Below, one piece after another: positions 13,084 through 25,279 of a stretch of DNA of 64,000 nucleotides; position 1 is the stretch's first letter; every line of letters starts with the position of its first letter. Location of the stretch: contig MNCI01027040.1 of assembly GCA_015680685.1 (NCBI GenBank), positions 4,031-68,030 of the forward strand, written 5' to 3'. Both the position numbers and the translations under genes were made by a program. The notes under the pieces are model-generated. The model was not told the DNA's origin and made no database searches. It worked only from the letters and a program-made list of their open reading frames with translations. Source of the stretch: Gnetum montanum (taxonomy: Eukaryota > Streptophyta > Gnetopsida > Gnetales > Gnetaceae).

Positions 13084-13503
13084 AAGATAACATGTGTGAA
13101 ATCTAGTGTAGAAGGTTGCCTATGCTAGGAGAGGAGATAGGATAAAGTGGTCATTACTAAAAGAAGGTGGAAGGTCATATGTCTGGAGATAACATTCAAT
13201 AGCACAAAGATATTGAATTTGTGTAGGGTGAGCTATGTAGAGAAACCCACTAGGTATGACAAGCACTAGTGTCAATACTTTTGGGAGCATGACATTGAAC
13301 TTATGGAGTTTCTCTATACCAAGGAGGTAGCCATCCATGCTTGGGATTAGTCCATGAACATATAGCCCAAGGACTTCACCTAGAATGTCATGGGCATGAT
13401 GAAAAATTAGTAGTTGAAGATTGCACTCATGTGTTGGTATTTGAGTAGCAAATGGTCTATGACAACCAAGTATGTTCATTCATATATTATGATATATCTT
13501 TGA
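13084..13503 (+). pseudogene. Decayed coding-like frame interrupted only by TAG codons
   Basis: One plus-strand frame runs 139 codons between TGA at 13081 and TGA at 13501. Its only in-frame stops are eight TAG codons (13126, 13138, 13267, 13348, 13363, 13381, 13408, 13411), with no TAA or TGA between. In such AT-rich DNA TAA would be expected to dominate. The translated stretches are balanced and globular-looking (for example KRRWKVICLEITFN and YFWEHDIELMEFLYTKE), with only one glutamine codon left. Loss of CAG codons by C-to-T change would explain this. The opposite strand in the same register is open for 119 codons (13120-13479), which may be a shadow or the true frame. I do not recognise the protein family. 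Confidence 0.4.
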
Positions 13504-15890
13504 GACAAAAAATGTAATTTTTGCATTATTGTCTTTTTCTTGTAACAATGCCAAATATTAAAATACCCCTCTTTGTATATATGTTGGTTTATTTGTTATT
13601 AAGTTAAATATATATTCTAAAAAAGTATATATGTGTTTTTTTAGGAAATAAAAATTTAGAATATTTTTTTTAATAAAATAAAATGAAAATAGGAAAAGAA
13701 GAATCTTTTGGTTAATAGAAAATGAAAATTTTAATTTTAGAATAAGGAACTTTTGTTAAGTTTATTATAGATAGTGAACATAAATGCTGAGTGTTTAGGA
13801 TTATTGGCTACTAAATTGATAAAATAGATTGCTAAACATGTTAAGTAATCAAATTACCATACCTCAAATTAAACAATGTGTAATTTATTTTTTCTCTTTG
13901 GCTTATTTTGGCCACAGTATTTTCATTATAATATTTAAGGTTTTGATGACTTTAATGTTGATTCAACTAGTATAATAGTTTTCTTTCTTTATTATAGTAT
14001 TTGCTTAATTGTGAAACTCGAATTTTTGCATATAGTGTCTTGTTGAAAATGCTATTTATACGTGTTAGTTATGAGACAATCACTTCTTTTTCACTATGTT
14101 TAGAATGATTTTAGTGCTCAAACTGGAGATATAAGAGAAATAAACTAGTGGAGGCTCCCTATGTTTTAATAGGTTAGTACTTTTGTATTTTTGTGGCACC
14201 TTAATGCTATTTTTTAAATGAAGGTAGTACATTTGTTTTATTGTATTTTTGAATAATTATTATGTTTGTGCATATTGTCAATTTTTTTCCAAAGTGAAGG
14301 GAAAGGAATGTATCAACCTAGAATATCCTTGTATACAAAAGGAATAATGATATTTGAACATTCCATTAAATCATTAAAGACTTTGCCAAATACTATGATA
14401 TGCTTGAAACTATTCAAAAATGGAAAACTTCCATAGGTGAGAACATGACTAAAATGTAAAAGGAAACAAAGAACTAGATGGACAATGAGAACGTGGTTGA
14501 AATGTAAAAGGGAAAAAATGGCTAGATGAGCTAAAGAGAGAAGACTAGGAGAAAAGAGAAATAAGAATGAAAATAATGAGGATAGATATGTGCTAACAAG
14601 ATTTGTAATGTGTGAACCAAAAATTATGCACAAAGTTAGTGGAGTCTCTATGATCATCCTTGTGAAGAACCTCATAAATAATCATAAGAAGCTTGAAACA
14701 CTTGGCCTTTGCATGGTAAACTAGTATGAATTTTTAATTTTGAGTAGTTAGATGATTTGATTGGATGTAACATATCAAAATTTGTATATCCTAGCTACTG
14801 AAATGCATAGACCTTTAAATTAATGATTCTATTGCATACCTCTTTTCTCATGTTAGCCATATGCTAAGCATACTAATTTCATGTTTTTCTCTATCCTAGT
14901 TTTTAATGGATTCTTAGGTTGGGATACTAGTGCATGAAATTGTAATGATGCAATTAGAAAAGAAAAGATGTAAAAAAATAAAATACAAACCACAGAAGAC
15001 ACCAAAATTTGTAGTGGTACATGGGTAGAGTCTACTTGATAAGGGCTTCTTAACCCTTTTCTTCCATTGATTTTCTATCTTCTAAATTATTCTAATCCTC
15101 AACTTGTACAAGTAGAATTACAAGATTTAGCATGATTTAATGGTTGTATTTCAAGAATTTACAAAGTACTGCAAGTTGAAGCACAAAGCAGGGATTCACA
15201 AAATAATGAAGAAAAATTCCTGATTAGATATTATAGAATAAATAATTGATCATACAAGAATCAGAAATTTCATTCATTCTTTCAAGTCCACTTAAATAAG
15301 CTTGGATGGATTCAAATTTGAACGTGTTGGCTAATGATTTGTGGCTTTCACCTATCAAATCAAGTTCTTCATGCACTAAAATCATCGATACCATGTAACC
15401 AAGTTTTTTGAAATTGGATCAAATCAATTTGTCCTTGTCCAACTAATTTTACTTTTCTACAGTTTGAAATTTGTGATGTTTATCCTTAGGAATAGGAAAA
15501 TCCATTTCCAAATTTTTTAAAATTAACAATTTTAAGATGTCATTTGAGCATGCTTGACTCAATTGCTTAATTTCTAATTTTTTTTACAATTTTGAACTTG
15601 TAGTTCATATCTTTTGGCAAGCTTGAGCCAATTTAGAGATGTGAATGATGAAATATAAAGTTTAACATATTTGAAACTCAAATTTCCTAACAATTTTCCT
15701 TTTTGTAAATATCGAATATTCACTTTTTTGGATGTCTAAAATTTGAATGGTATAGATGCTCAAAAAGTAACCCCTCTAATTTTTAGGCTTCCCTTAAGAT
15801 TATGACTCTCTTTGTTACCTCATTTTTAAAAAAATAATAAATGTGATGAGAATTTAGTTGGCAAATTTTGATATTAGTTACTTGATGGTG
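13504..15890. other. AT-rich sequence without recognisable gene
   Basis: Nothing coding is supported. A ~55-bp unit (GAGAAC…TGAAATGTAAAAGG) is present twice in tandem near 14437-14535. The 120-codon minus-strand open frame at 14313-14675 runs across that repeat and is low-complexity, so it is not called. Confidence 0.4.
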
Positions 15891-16475
15891 AAATTAGTTT
15901 TACTAGTTATGCATCTATATTTGACAATCATATTGTCATCCTTAAAGAGTGTTTATCTTCTAAAGGATTGAAGAGTCATGATAGTTTTAACTTATTAGCT
16001 AGTTAAAAATAGCCTATCCAACTAAATATAGAGGATGTGATGTTTTTCTTTCTTATAGCATGATTCTGAAGTGATAGATGCAACTATCATATGAGTTTCA
16101 AAAGTAGTAGAACAAGTTGTGTTAAGCATGGATGAAGCTTCAAAAAAAATTGCATTATGGGAGATTCATAAAAGAAATTAGTTGTAGTAGCTATGCCTAT
16201 GTATTTGACAACCATCTTGTTATCCTCAAAGAGTGTTTACCTTGTAAGGATTGAGTCCCTCTTAGAGCATGATTCTAAAGTGATAGATGTAACTATCATA
16301 TGAATTTCAAAAGAAATAGAACATGGGAAAAGTTTGATATAGGGCATTGTAGAGAGAATGTGAAAGACTATGACACATAAATAACAAAATCAATTATGAT
16401 TCTTAAATCAGTTGTGTTAAGCATGGATGAAGCTTAAAACAAATTGCATTGTGGAAGATTCATAAAATAAATTTC
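15890..16475. repeat. ~290-bp tandem duplication
   Basis: Unit 1 (about 15890-16175) and unit 2 (about 16180-16475) share TTTGACAA(T/C)CAT, AAAGAGTGTTTA, AGCATGATTCT(G/A)AAGTGATAGATG, AACTATCATATGA and GTTGTGTTAAGCATGGATGA in the same order. Unit 2 carries a small insertion before the last motif. No coding frame spans either unit. Confidence 0.7.
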
Positions 16476-17235
16476 TTATTTATTAGATTTAGATCAAAAA
16501 ATAGGATGGGAACTACCTCACAAAAAAATTGACCCTTAGGCAAAGAGAATTGGGATGATATGGTAGCCAAGATACCAAGTTTAGTCAATTATGGAGGTGG
16601 ACATGTAGATTGTCAAAACAATATGCATAAGAATAAATTCATTCATTATACTCCCATATACATTACAAATAATTTTAAAATGATTTATTTTGGTTTCTTT
16701 TTGAGCTTTTACAGGGATTAGCAATGTTTGAAAATGTTGTGATTATGAACATATTATCTCTTGTTGGTCATTTTGTAAGCATTTATCTTGTAGTTGGATA
16801 GATTATTGTCTTTAACGATTATGAAAAACAATAGTGTGTATGAGATTTATATGTTTACTATGTGCTAAATTGCATGTTTGTTGGATTTAATAATTATTTT
16901 TTGATGGTTGAATTAAGGTTGAATATGTTTCTTCTTCTTGGATTTGGGTGAAATTGCATTGGACAAAATTTAAAAGGTAACAAAATGCTCTACCATAAGC
17001 TTTTCAACCTAATGGGAGTCATCCTTTTTAGTTTAATACAAACTTTGGTATGGTTAGCATATTAAATATGTTTAGGGTTACAATTTTAATTTTGTTAAGT
17101 TTGATTTTGAGCAGATGTCTATTCAGGAATTATATTTTGTTTTGTTGTTGAATTCTAGAACAGTATTGACATAACTTTTGTTGTTTTTTAACTTTGACTC
17201 TACATTGGCATTTGCTCCTTACTAGCCTAGGATTT
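16476..17235. other. AT-rich sequence without recognisable gene
   Basis: No gene, RNA or structured repeat recognised. A weak resemblance to 11640-11815 is visible near 16690-16880 (TTGTAAGCATTTAT, AATTGCATGTTTGT) but is too diverged to assign. Confidence 0.35.
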
Positions 17236-18075
17236 TATTGTCTAGAATTATCTTGGAAAGAAGAGCATTGACTATCTTGAAGGTGAAACTGTCGATTGTC
17301 TTTTCAATATTTTACCAAACTTGTGTTGTGTTTTGAAAATGTCAAAATTAATATAATAATATCTTGGAGTAAAGACAATAAATTTAGCTCTATAATGGTA
17401 CCATTATCTTGGAAATTTTTCATATTTGTTCTTATATTAATTTATGGATTACATGTGACATTGTGTATTTGAAAATTGAATGGTCACATTGAAGCAATTA
17501 TTTTATTATTCTACAATATTGGTTGTTGAAAATTTGAATTTATGGTAGTTTCATATCATGTAGGGAATCCTCACTTTATAGGGGTGACTATTCTCTTTAT
17601 TCTAAATAGATAATTTTGACAACCAACAACAAAGCATATTATTCTTAACTTTAACACTATCGTAGCAAGGGTGAAACTTGATTTTGATTCATATTCTATT
17701 TTAATTTATTGCATGTTTTGCTTGCATTGCCACACTATAAAAATTAAAATATGAAAGGACATTCCATTTCCTCACATTTAATTGACAACTTTGTAGGATG
17801 CAATTTTTTTTTGAAAGATTAAAGGAGACATGTCAAAATTGTAAGCATTGTGAAAGATAATTTTTATAGATACTAAGGTATTTTTTAAAATATAATTTTT
17901 AAAATGCATTTTCAAATAATTTTATATTTTTTATTTCTAATCTTATTATATATAATCTCTTTTTGTGCCTTCCAAAAAAAAATCTGTATAATTAAGATTA
18001 ACTGGTAATGGTGCATATTTTGTTTTACATTTCTATTTGTATCTCAGTTATCAATGTCACTAGAAGCTATTTCCT
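17236..18075. repeat. Direct repeat pair, unit 1
   Basis: It aligns with 19585-20745. Shared landmarks: GCATTGA(C/G)TATCTTG, ATCTTGGAGTAAAG, TTAATTTATGGATTAC, GGAATCCTCACTTT, ATCAATGTCACTAGAAGC. It lacks the LINE tail present in unit 2 and so records the pre-insertion state near 17415-17430. The open frame at 18008-18235 has no recognisable domain. Confidence 0.75.
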
Positions 18076-19584
18076 TGATACAAATTTTTTCATTCAAAAT
18101 TTTTACACACATACTAATAGATATATAGAAGATTACGAGAGTAATTTCTTAGCTAATAATGTATTTCAAAAAAAGATAATGATCACATTTTGCATCTTTT
18201 TGTATATAGCTGACAATATTGAGTGCAATAATTAACAATGAGCATCTAGAATTTCTATGAAAACACAGGCTCTTAAATTGTTACCATATTAATTAAATCA
18301 CATAAGAAATTATGTTTGAACATTTTTTTATTTATTGAAAACATCATCTCTTGATAATTTATTCCTTGTGCCATTGTCTCTTTTCTCATACCATATTTAA
18401 TCAAAATTTCTTCTCGTTGTTATGTTTCTTTTCAAGATTATTAGTTAGTGTTTGGTGGCTTCTAGCTATGCATAAACATGCTTTTCTCAGCCTCTATGGA
18501 GGATGGTTTGATACGTGAACAATAGGACATTTTTCATTTTATGAAATTAGTTGTGAAAATAGGGTTTGGTGGTCTATTATGGCTTCTTTGCCTGAATTAG
18601 TCTATAATAGTCATGGAAATGCACATGAGATGTTGAGTTCTCATCCTCCATGAATGATGATGCTGCTAAAGTATTTCTACAGTGAACTATCATGCATCAT
18701 TTGAGGATGGTGCTTTTGGGGAGAGACTCTATTACTCAAAACTTTGGCTAAGCTTATTCAAGAGTGAGGATGGGTGTGAAGTTAAACTCCATTGTAGAAA
18801 TGGTGAACATAGGATCCCATAATGTGAGTGATATTTTTCATGTTTAATTCATATTTATGAATGTTTATTTTATGTTTTCTTGCTTGATTTTAGATTTCAT
18901 GCTTAAAATCAAGCAATTGAGGATTGAAATAATCCTTCATACATGTTAGGTCTTGGAACATAATTTGAAGCAGTTGTTGAGGTTATGGAGCTCCAATTTG
19001 GAGTTTATCTCAAATTCTACTTTCTCATACAAGTTTAGGTTGAATTGACATTTGGAATTCTTAACGTTATGTAGAATTGGGGTTATCATTATATATTACC
19101 TAGTTTTAGGCCATGAGAAACTAGATTTAGTGCTTCTAAGAAGGATTGAAGTTTCAATTGTAGAGCATCTCATTTAACTTATATGTCACTACAAAAAAAC
19201 CTTATGTGGAATATTGAATATTCCTTTGAATTTAACTTGAATGCTCAAACTCTTATTTGTTTTGATTTTTACAGTTAATAGAAGAAACAAGGTACTATAT
19301 ATGCAATTAAATTGCAACACATTAGTAGTGGTATACACATAGGTCCCTATAGATCGAAGGTCTTAAAATGTGTCAAGGTTCATAATCTATCCTTATGAAA
19401 CCACTTGGGATGGAACAAGAGATAATAACCATGTAACAAGATATTGTCTAGCAACTTAACTTAGTAACAATAGAGAGGACAAGGAAAATGTTGGTATAGT
19501 AATAATGTTATAATTTTTTTGATATTGTACACAATTATTTTAAGAATGTCATGTTGACAGTTAGCCATAGTCCAAAAAAAGTGG
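18076..19584. other. AT-rich spacer between direct repeats
   Basis: No gene recognised. GGCTAAGCTTATTCAAGA near 18748 also occurs near 5866 in copy A, pointing to an older dispersed repeat. Confidence 0.4.
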
Positions 19585-20745
19585 ACTTAGCATTCTAGGA
19601 GGCTTTTAGAAATAACATGGACTAAAAAGCATTGAGTATCTTGGAGGTCAACTTGTTAGTTTTCTTTTTTAATGTTTTACCAAAGTTGAGTTGTTATTTG
19701 AAAAAGTTAAAATTAATCTTATAACATCTTGGAGTAAAGCTAATAATTTTAGTGATATAATAGTATTCTTGTCTTGGGAAGTTTGCATATTTTTTTGAGC
19801 AAGTTTTTGCAAATATATTAAAGAAAAATAGAAATGTTTACAATGCAAGGATAAACCTTGCCCAATACAACTACCACCAACCTAGGAAGGGACACCGATC
19901 CCCCAACCCAATGCAAAAAGAAAGGGGAAGGAGAACCCAATCCTCAAGAAAAATGGGGTTAAACATGGATCCCATAGACACTCGACACCAAACACCAAGG
20001 ATGCAACTCAGGTTTCCTTGAGCTAACACCCTTTGGTGTCCCCTAAGCAAACACAGAATTCCACAAAAACTAAACCAGCACAAGGACCAATAGGAAACAA
20101 AACAGGAAAACAATGATCAGAAAAGAAAAATAGATATTTTTTTATTTTTGCTAATATTAATTTATGGATTACTTGTAATTTGATATTTTTGAAAATAGAT
20201 ATCATATTGGAACATGTATTTTATTATTTTACAATATCTAGTTGAAAATGTTGAATTCACGGCAATTTGATACGTAGGAATCCTCACTTTTTAGCCTTGA
20301 CTTGCATCTAGATTTTAATTATTCTAAAGAAATGATTTGGGAAACTAGCAAAAGAATGTATATGCTAAATAGCAACACTATCATAGGGAATGTGAAGCTT
20401 AATTTTGGTTAGTATTCCATTTTATTTTATTACATGTTTTTATGTCATTCACATGATATGAAGATAAAAGGATACTCATTTACCTCGCATGTACTAATGT
20501 TTTTGTAGATATGGAATGAGACATGCCAAAACTACAGGTATGCTAAAAAACGTTTTTGTAAAGATTAAAGGTGTTTTTTCAAATTTAATTTTAGGAGGAG
20601 ATTTTCATTATAAATTTTTACGTCTAATATTATTTTGTGAATATAATCTTTTTTTCTTTATTCTGAAAAAAAGTAGCTTTATAATTAAAATTCATTGTTC
20701 TACATGTCTCTTTCTATCTCCTTCATCAATGTCACTAGAAGCACT
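19585..20745. repeat. Direct repeat pair, unit 2 (interrupted)
   Basis: It has the same landmarks as 17236-18075 in the same order, interrupted at 19791-20142 by a LINE 3' tail. Offset between copies is about 2.35 kb before the insertion and about 2.7 kb after it, as expected from the insertion length. Confidence 0.75.
19791..20136 (-). mobile_element. LINE 3' tail, 5'-truncated
   Basis: A T run at the left end (poly-A tail of a minus-strand copy) is followed by GAGCAAGTTTTTGCAAATAT and GC-richer sequence up to about 20133. An ATATTTTTT-like word borders both sides, as a target duplication would. The paralogous site at 17415-17430 lacks the insertion. Minus-strand translation gives tail-like fragments such as LVFVEFCVCLGDTKGC but no reverse transcriptase, so only the extreme 3' end inserted. 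Confidence 0.7.
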
Positions 20746-22064
20746 ATTGCAACATCCATCTATAGGAAGCAAGAGTTAACACTCAAATTCCCCAACAAGC
20801 TGGCTAAAAATGTAAGGGTAAAACTTTTTTCCCCAACCAATTGATCTATTATTAGAAAATTCAACTTGCATAGAGACTAGCATAGACAACTATCAATTAA
20901 AATAAAGTATAATAAAGAAAATTATATGGTGCAAAGAATGGCCCAAGGATCTGGCAAGAAGAGAATGTCAATATATGATGATTGATATCTCTTAATACAC
21001 TACAAAAGAAAAAACATCTAAAACTTAAAATCATATCTACAACCATATAACTTAGCAAAAATTCAATTAATTCAATCCTTTCACTTAGTAGTCTTAAATT
21101 ATGCATAGCCAAAATGTAATAAGTTATAAGGAAGTTAATCTCAAGAAAACATATTATTCATGTATCTCGAAAACTGCAAATTGAAATAAAAAATAATACA
21201 ACAATCTTTACATTTATTTACAATATCATTGTCAATGATATAATATCTAGGTTTAACAAGCAAGAAAAATCAGAAAGTAGATTGTACACATTAATAAACT
21301 TGTTCATAGAGATAACTGGACAAAAAGCACAGGAATCTTATGAATTAGTAGTTACAAATAAAAATATTTAAACTCTTAACAAAAGAATTAACCACAATTA
21401 CATCTAGTGTCAATCAAGAAACCATATTGAATAATCAATTTTTGGTTCAACCATTATTGAGAAAAAAAAGATAATGATAAGAACGAAACAATGACAAGAA
21501 AAATTTATGCAAGATTCCTTTGATACAATGTACAAGTATAATTTTCTCTATATTTATCAATTATATTCTAATTTTTCTTAGAACATAATAATATATTAAA
21601 TGCTATTCATCAAGAGACATGTCTAACCCAATTGTTGGGCACAAGAAATATAGCAATCTACAAATATCAAATCCATTCAATTATACAATAATAATTTTTA
21701 TTTTCTTTTAGCAATGGGCTGAATGAAAATCATTACAATAACTATTCTAAACTAAAATAATAAATTACACATCACTAACATTTAATCAATCTAATTTACC
21801 AATAATATGGAATAAAAAAATCACCTACATTTAACAACCATAATTTAATATCATTAACATTTAATAACTATCAATTAACATCCTAGATTTCCCCTACTCT
21901 ATTGGACTCATAGAAAGATAACAAAATCATACTTGAAAAGGCATAGAAATAATAATCAAAATTTAAATCCAAGGATTAAGCATTTAAGGGGATCATCACG
22001 TTAATTTTCTAGCCAAAAATCAAGAATTAAATGATTCTATAAATTTCAAAAAATTACAACATAG
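20746..22064. other. AT-rich sequence without recognisable gene
   Basis: Very AT-rich, with stops in every frame apart from short random open frames. No RNA gene or transposon landmark recognised. Confidence 0.4.
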
Positions 22065-22310
22065 ACATGGACCCAAGGATACTCTTAATTTCTACCAGTG
22101 ATACCAATTTTCATATAAGGGATCCTTGGCCCTTGTTGGCAAACCATTATGTCAATATGACTCAAATTGTTATGGGTTTTCTAAGTTATTGTGAAAACAA
22201 CTTTCATCCAAGTCATTTGGGCCTAAAAGTAAAAAGGATGGGTGGAGAGATTCATCAAAAAAATTAAGAATTCTAACAATCCAAGATCTTAACAATAAAT
22301 TTTATCAAAG
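22065..22310. repeat. Dispersed repeat, copy 2 (pair at 7611-7900)
   Basis: It matches 7611-7900 in the same orientation, as described there. It ends about 30 bp before the left end of element 1. The 66-codon open frame at 22067-22267 falls inside and is not preserved in the other copy. Confidence 0.7.
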
Positions 22311-22339
22311 TTGATTCTAACATAAAAATATATTCAAGG

Positions 22340-22344
22340 TAAAG
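22340..22344. repeat. Target site duplication of element 1, left (TAAAG)
   Basis: TAAAG immediately precedes the LTR start TGATGA and recurs exactly at 32379-32383 after the right LTR. Five bases is the usual target duplication for Ty3-type integrases. Confidence 0.9.
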
Positions 22345-23197
22345 TGATGAATGGCAAGGTACCCCTACGCCCAACCATATGAATCACTAAGGCATTACAC
22401 ATGATCCAGTTGAATTTTATAGACCTATAGTTGTCTCATACATTATTTTCTCTATGAAGTGAAATGGTGTTGAGAATGTTCATTGTCTTCCCAACTACAC
22501 TTGTGAGGCTCAAGGGTATGGTTTAAGTGTACTTGAGGTATATGAATTTTTATCATTTTATGTTTAATGTATGTAATTTCCTACAACAAGAATAAAGGGT
22601 AGAGTAGATTGAAACTAATGTCTATTGCCTAGCTAGCCTAACACAAGTAATGACCCCACTTTCCTAAAAACATATAACACTATTGGGCTACCAAACATTA
22701 AGTGTTGCTAGGTTACCAAATATTATATGAATGCTCAAAGTGGTCATGTTCATGTTCATTAATTGCTGGAATTAAATTACTTAATTGAAATGCATTAAAA
22801 TAAAGAGCAAGAAAGTAAAATGCATTAAAGAAAATATTAAGTTATTCTCAGGGCTACAAGGATTTCCAAAAGAGTTCATTTTATTCCCATCACACTATTG
22901 TGCTAGGTACAACAGTGCTTGAGTAAAGAACCATACACACTTTGGACTCCTTCTACGAGCACTTAGAAAATATTCTAACTCTATGGAAAATAAACTACAA
23001 GAGCGTTGCTACCTTGCTTGAAAACTAAAACCAAAATAATTTAAAAATTGACTCAAAATGGGAGCCCAAGCATGGTATTTATAGACTTGGGGAATATACC
23101 CCAACATTAGATCCAGGCCTCAACGTCACATACGTGAGGTCGTGGCCCCAATGTTGTGTACCTGATGTCATGGCTAATACAAAATAGTGATTCATAA
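22345..23197 (-). repeat. 3' LTR of element 1
   Basis: It starts TGATGAATGGCAAGGTACC and ends GTGATTCATAA, the last bases corresponding to TTCATCA in the right LTR. TATA in reverse complement is at 23076-23083 (TATTTATA). U3, to its right, has an inverted-repeat cluster around CACATACGTGAGG (about 23120-23175). A polypurine tract (read GGGGTC on the minus strand) adjoins at about 23198-23205. Confidence 0.88.
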
Positions 23198-24365
23198 GAC
23201 CCCTACAACTGAATCAAAACTTCTTCTCAAGTGAAGAAGAGGAGGAACAAGTTCTTTACAATATAACATATTGGGTAGGTATGGGATTACTAACTGACAT
23301 GACAGACTGACTTAAATGAAACAGACATATAGACTCTGAGTGCTCAAGTGTATATAATTACAATTTTTACAATAGTGGGTGTTCATGAGAAGAGGAGTGA
23401 ACACCCTAGTCAATATCGACATCCAATGCCTCTTAACAACATGAGAATGAGAGAGAGAGAAGAGATGCTTTGATCACGAATGGTTCTCATTCTGTGGTAT
23501 TGTTGCATCATCCTTGGTGAAGATAGTCCCACTTCTAGTCCATGCATCCCATTGCAATCACAACAGGATCATGAATTAATATGTAATGTATAACACATAA
23601 CTATTAAATGCCTTGTCTCATTAGTGGGAAGGCCAATAGATAGGGTAAACTAGATAAGTAGTCCATTAAATTTGAAAGAGTTTAATACAAGAAACTATTT
23701 GAAGAGGATATAAGAATTCACAACAATGAAAATAAGAATTCATTGAAAACTATTGTGAAGATGTGTACAATTGGATGTCATTGATGGGGTAAATAGAAAG
23801 AATGTGATTGTAGAAATGTCTAAGGATAAAGAACTTAGCTAATCCAACTAAAAGATATGCAAGTGGGCCCTTCCCAAAGTAGACACAGGCCTTTTATGCC
23901 CTTGCATAACTTCAAACCAAAGAGTCCATGGGCTCCATAGATTATTAATGATTATAAAAAGTTGAGTACAAAAATTAGAAAGTAACTAACTAAGAATTTC
24001 AACATAGCAAACCAGGACATAAAACCAAAACATAAAACCAACAATGAGGTAAAACATGGAAATCACATATGGATAAGAGAGAGAGTGTGTGTGTGAGTGA
24101 AATGGAGTTTCTAGTTACGATCACATGAAGTCCCTAGTGGATTTTGTGATTAAATGACTTGATAGGATCCATCCTTAGTCTAGACCAAAACCAACCACTT
24201 TCAATGACTTCACACCAACATTCTAAGACCAATCCATCCCTTGAGACACAAGAGTGTTCCCACAGAACAACCACCATTCCAAATTAGAGAAGAAGTAGAA
24301 AGTCAGGAAGGGCTTTAGTTAGAGGAGACGAGTCCCATAACTACTACTTGTAGCCCATTTATTCT

Positions 24366-24600
24366 ATCTAAGGGATGTGCTTGGAATTCCCATTATTGTT
24401 ATTTTTTTTAAATGGAAACCACACCATGCAAAGACACATGTGTTTATTTTGTCTAAGGGTATGCTTTGAATCCTCATCTTTTTTTTTCTTGATGAAAAGC
24501 ACACCATGTGAGGATGTATGCATTTATTTTTTCCAACAGATGTGCTTTGAATTCTCATCATTTTTTTTCTGATGAGAACCACACCATACAAGGACTTATT
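24366..24600 (-). repeat. Hairpin-forming tandem unit, three copies
   Basis: Each ~80-90 bp unit has GTGCTTTGAATTCTCATC, a T-rich core, then GATGAGAACCACACCATG, so TCTCATC and GATGAGA can pair around the T-rich loop. Element 2 has two units (37715-37855); element 3 (57060-57145) and the plus-strand fragment (1809-1888) have one each. Confidence 0.75.
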
Positions 24601-25059
24601 CAACTTCCTTTATTGATTGGCATATAATGGTAAGAAATTCATGGAAACACACATGTACCCATGCAAATAGAAAATTACAAAGAATACTAAATCTCTTTGA
24701 AGCCACACCCTGTTCAAACCTTTGAATCCTTCCCAATTCTAGAAACTACCAAAGTTACAAATTTATTAAAGTTTTATTAGTGAAAAAGCGATTGCATATT
24801 TCCAAAAAAAGGAAAACCATAGAGTGTGTGGATGGGTGGATATTGTGGACTCACTACCTATTACATGAAAAAGAAACCATGTCCTAATTATCCATAACAA
24901 AATTCAAAGCTAAAACCTAGACACCAATAATCAAATAACAAAAATAGTACATACCACCATCAAGTAACACATTACAAAAAGTTAGAAAATCATACCAAAT
25001 TTAAGAAAATATAGAAAAAAGTATAAATTATTTAAAAAATATCAAATGTACTAATGATG

Positions 25060-25165
25060 GTGTAAAACAAAAATCAGAAAAGATATATAACATAAAAAAA
25101 AGATGTAAAACAAAAAGTTATAAAATGAAAAATGTTTAAAACAAAAAAAAGTTGAAAAACTAAGG
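25060..25165. repeat. GTAAAACAAAAA-type degenerate repeat (element 1)
   Basis: Short AT-rich repeats such as GTAAAACAAAAA and GTTTAAAACAAAAA recur. The same repeat lies at the same place in element 2 (38340-38460) and element 3 (57554-57660), where it borders an assembly gap. Confidence 0.65.
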
Positions 25166-25279
25166 AGCCACTTGAATGGTTAGCATGGTTGACCATCTCC
25201 CCCATGACCAAGTTGAATAGAGGAGATTTTAAATATGGAGCATGGTTGTCCATCAAGTGGTGTATGCTCATGGAAAGGC

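Larger units (their letters stand above)
23198..25270 (-). other. Element 1: non-coding 3' region with tandem hairpin units
   Basis: This region lies between integrase and the 3' LTR. It holds the AG/GT microsatellite at 24078-24099, three hairpin units at 24366-24600, and a TGTAAAACAAAAA-type repeat at 25060-25165. Athila elements often carry an envelope-like frame here, but all frames are broken and no signal or membrane segment is convincing. The same region exists in element 2, element 3 and the plus-strand fragment. Confidence 0.7.

Noticed and set aside
14313-14675. 120-codon minus-strand open frame
   Set aside because: Low-complexity Leu/His/Phe/Ser-rich translation running across a short tandem duplication; no known domain and no start context or neighbour support.
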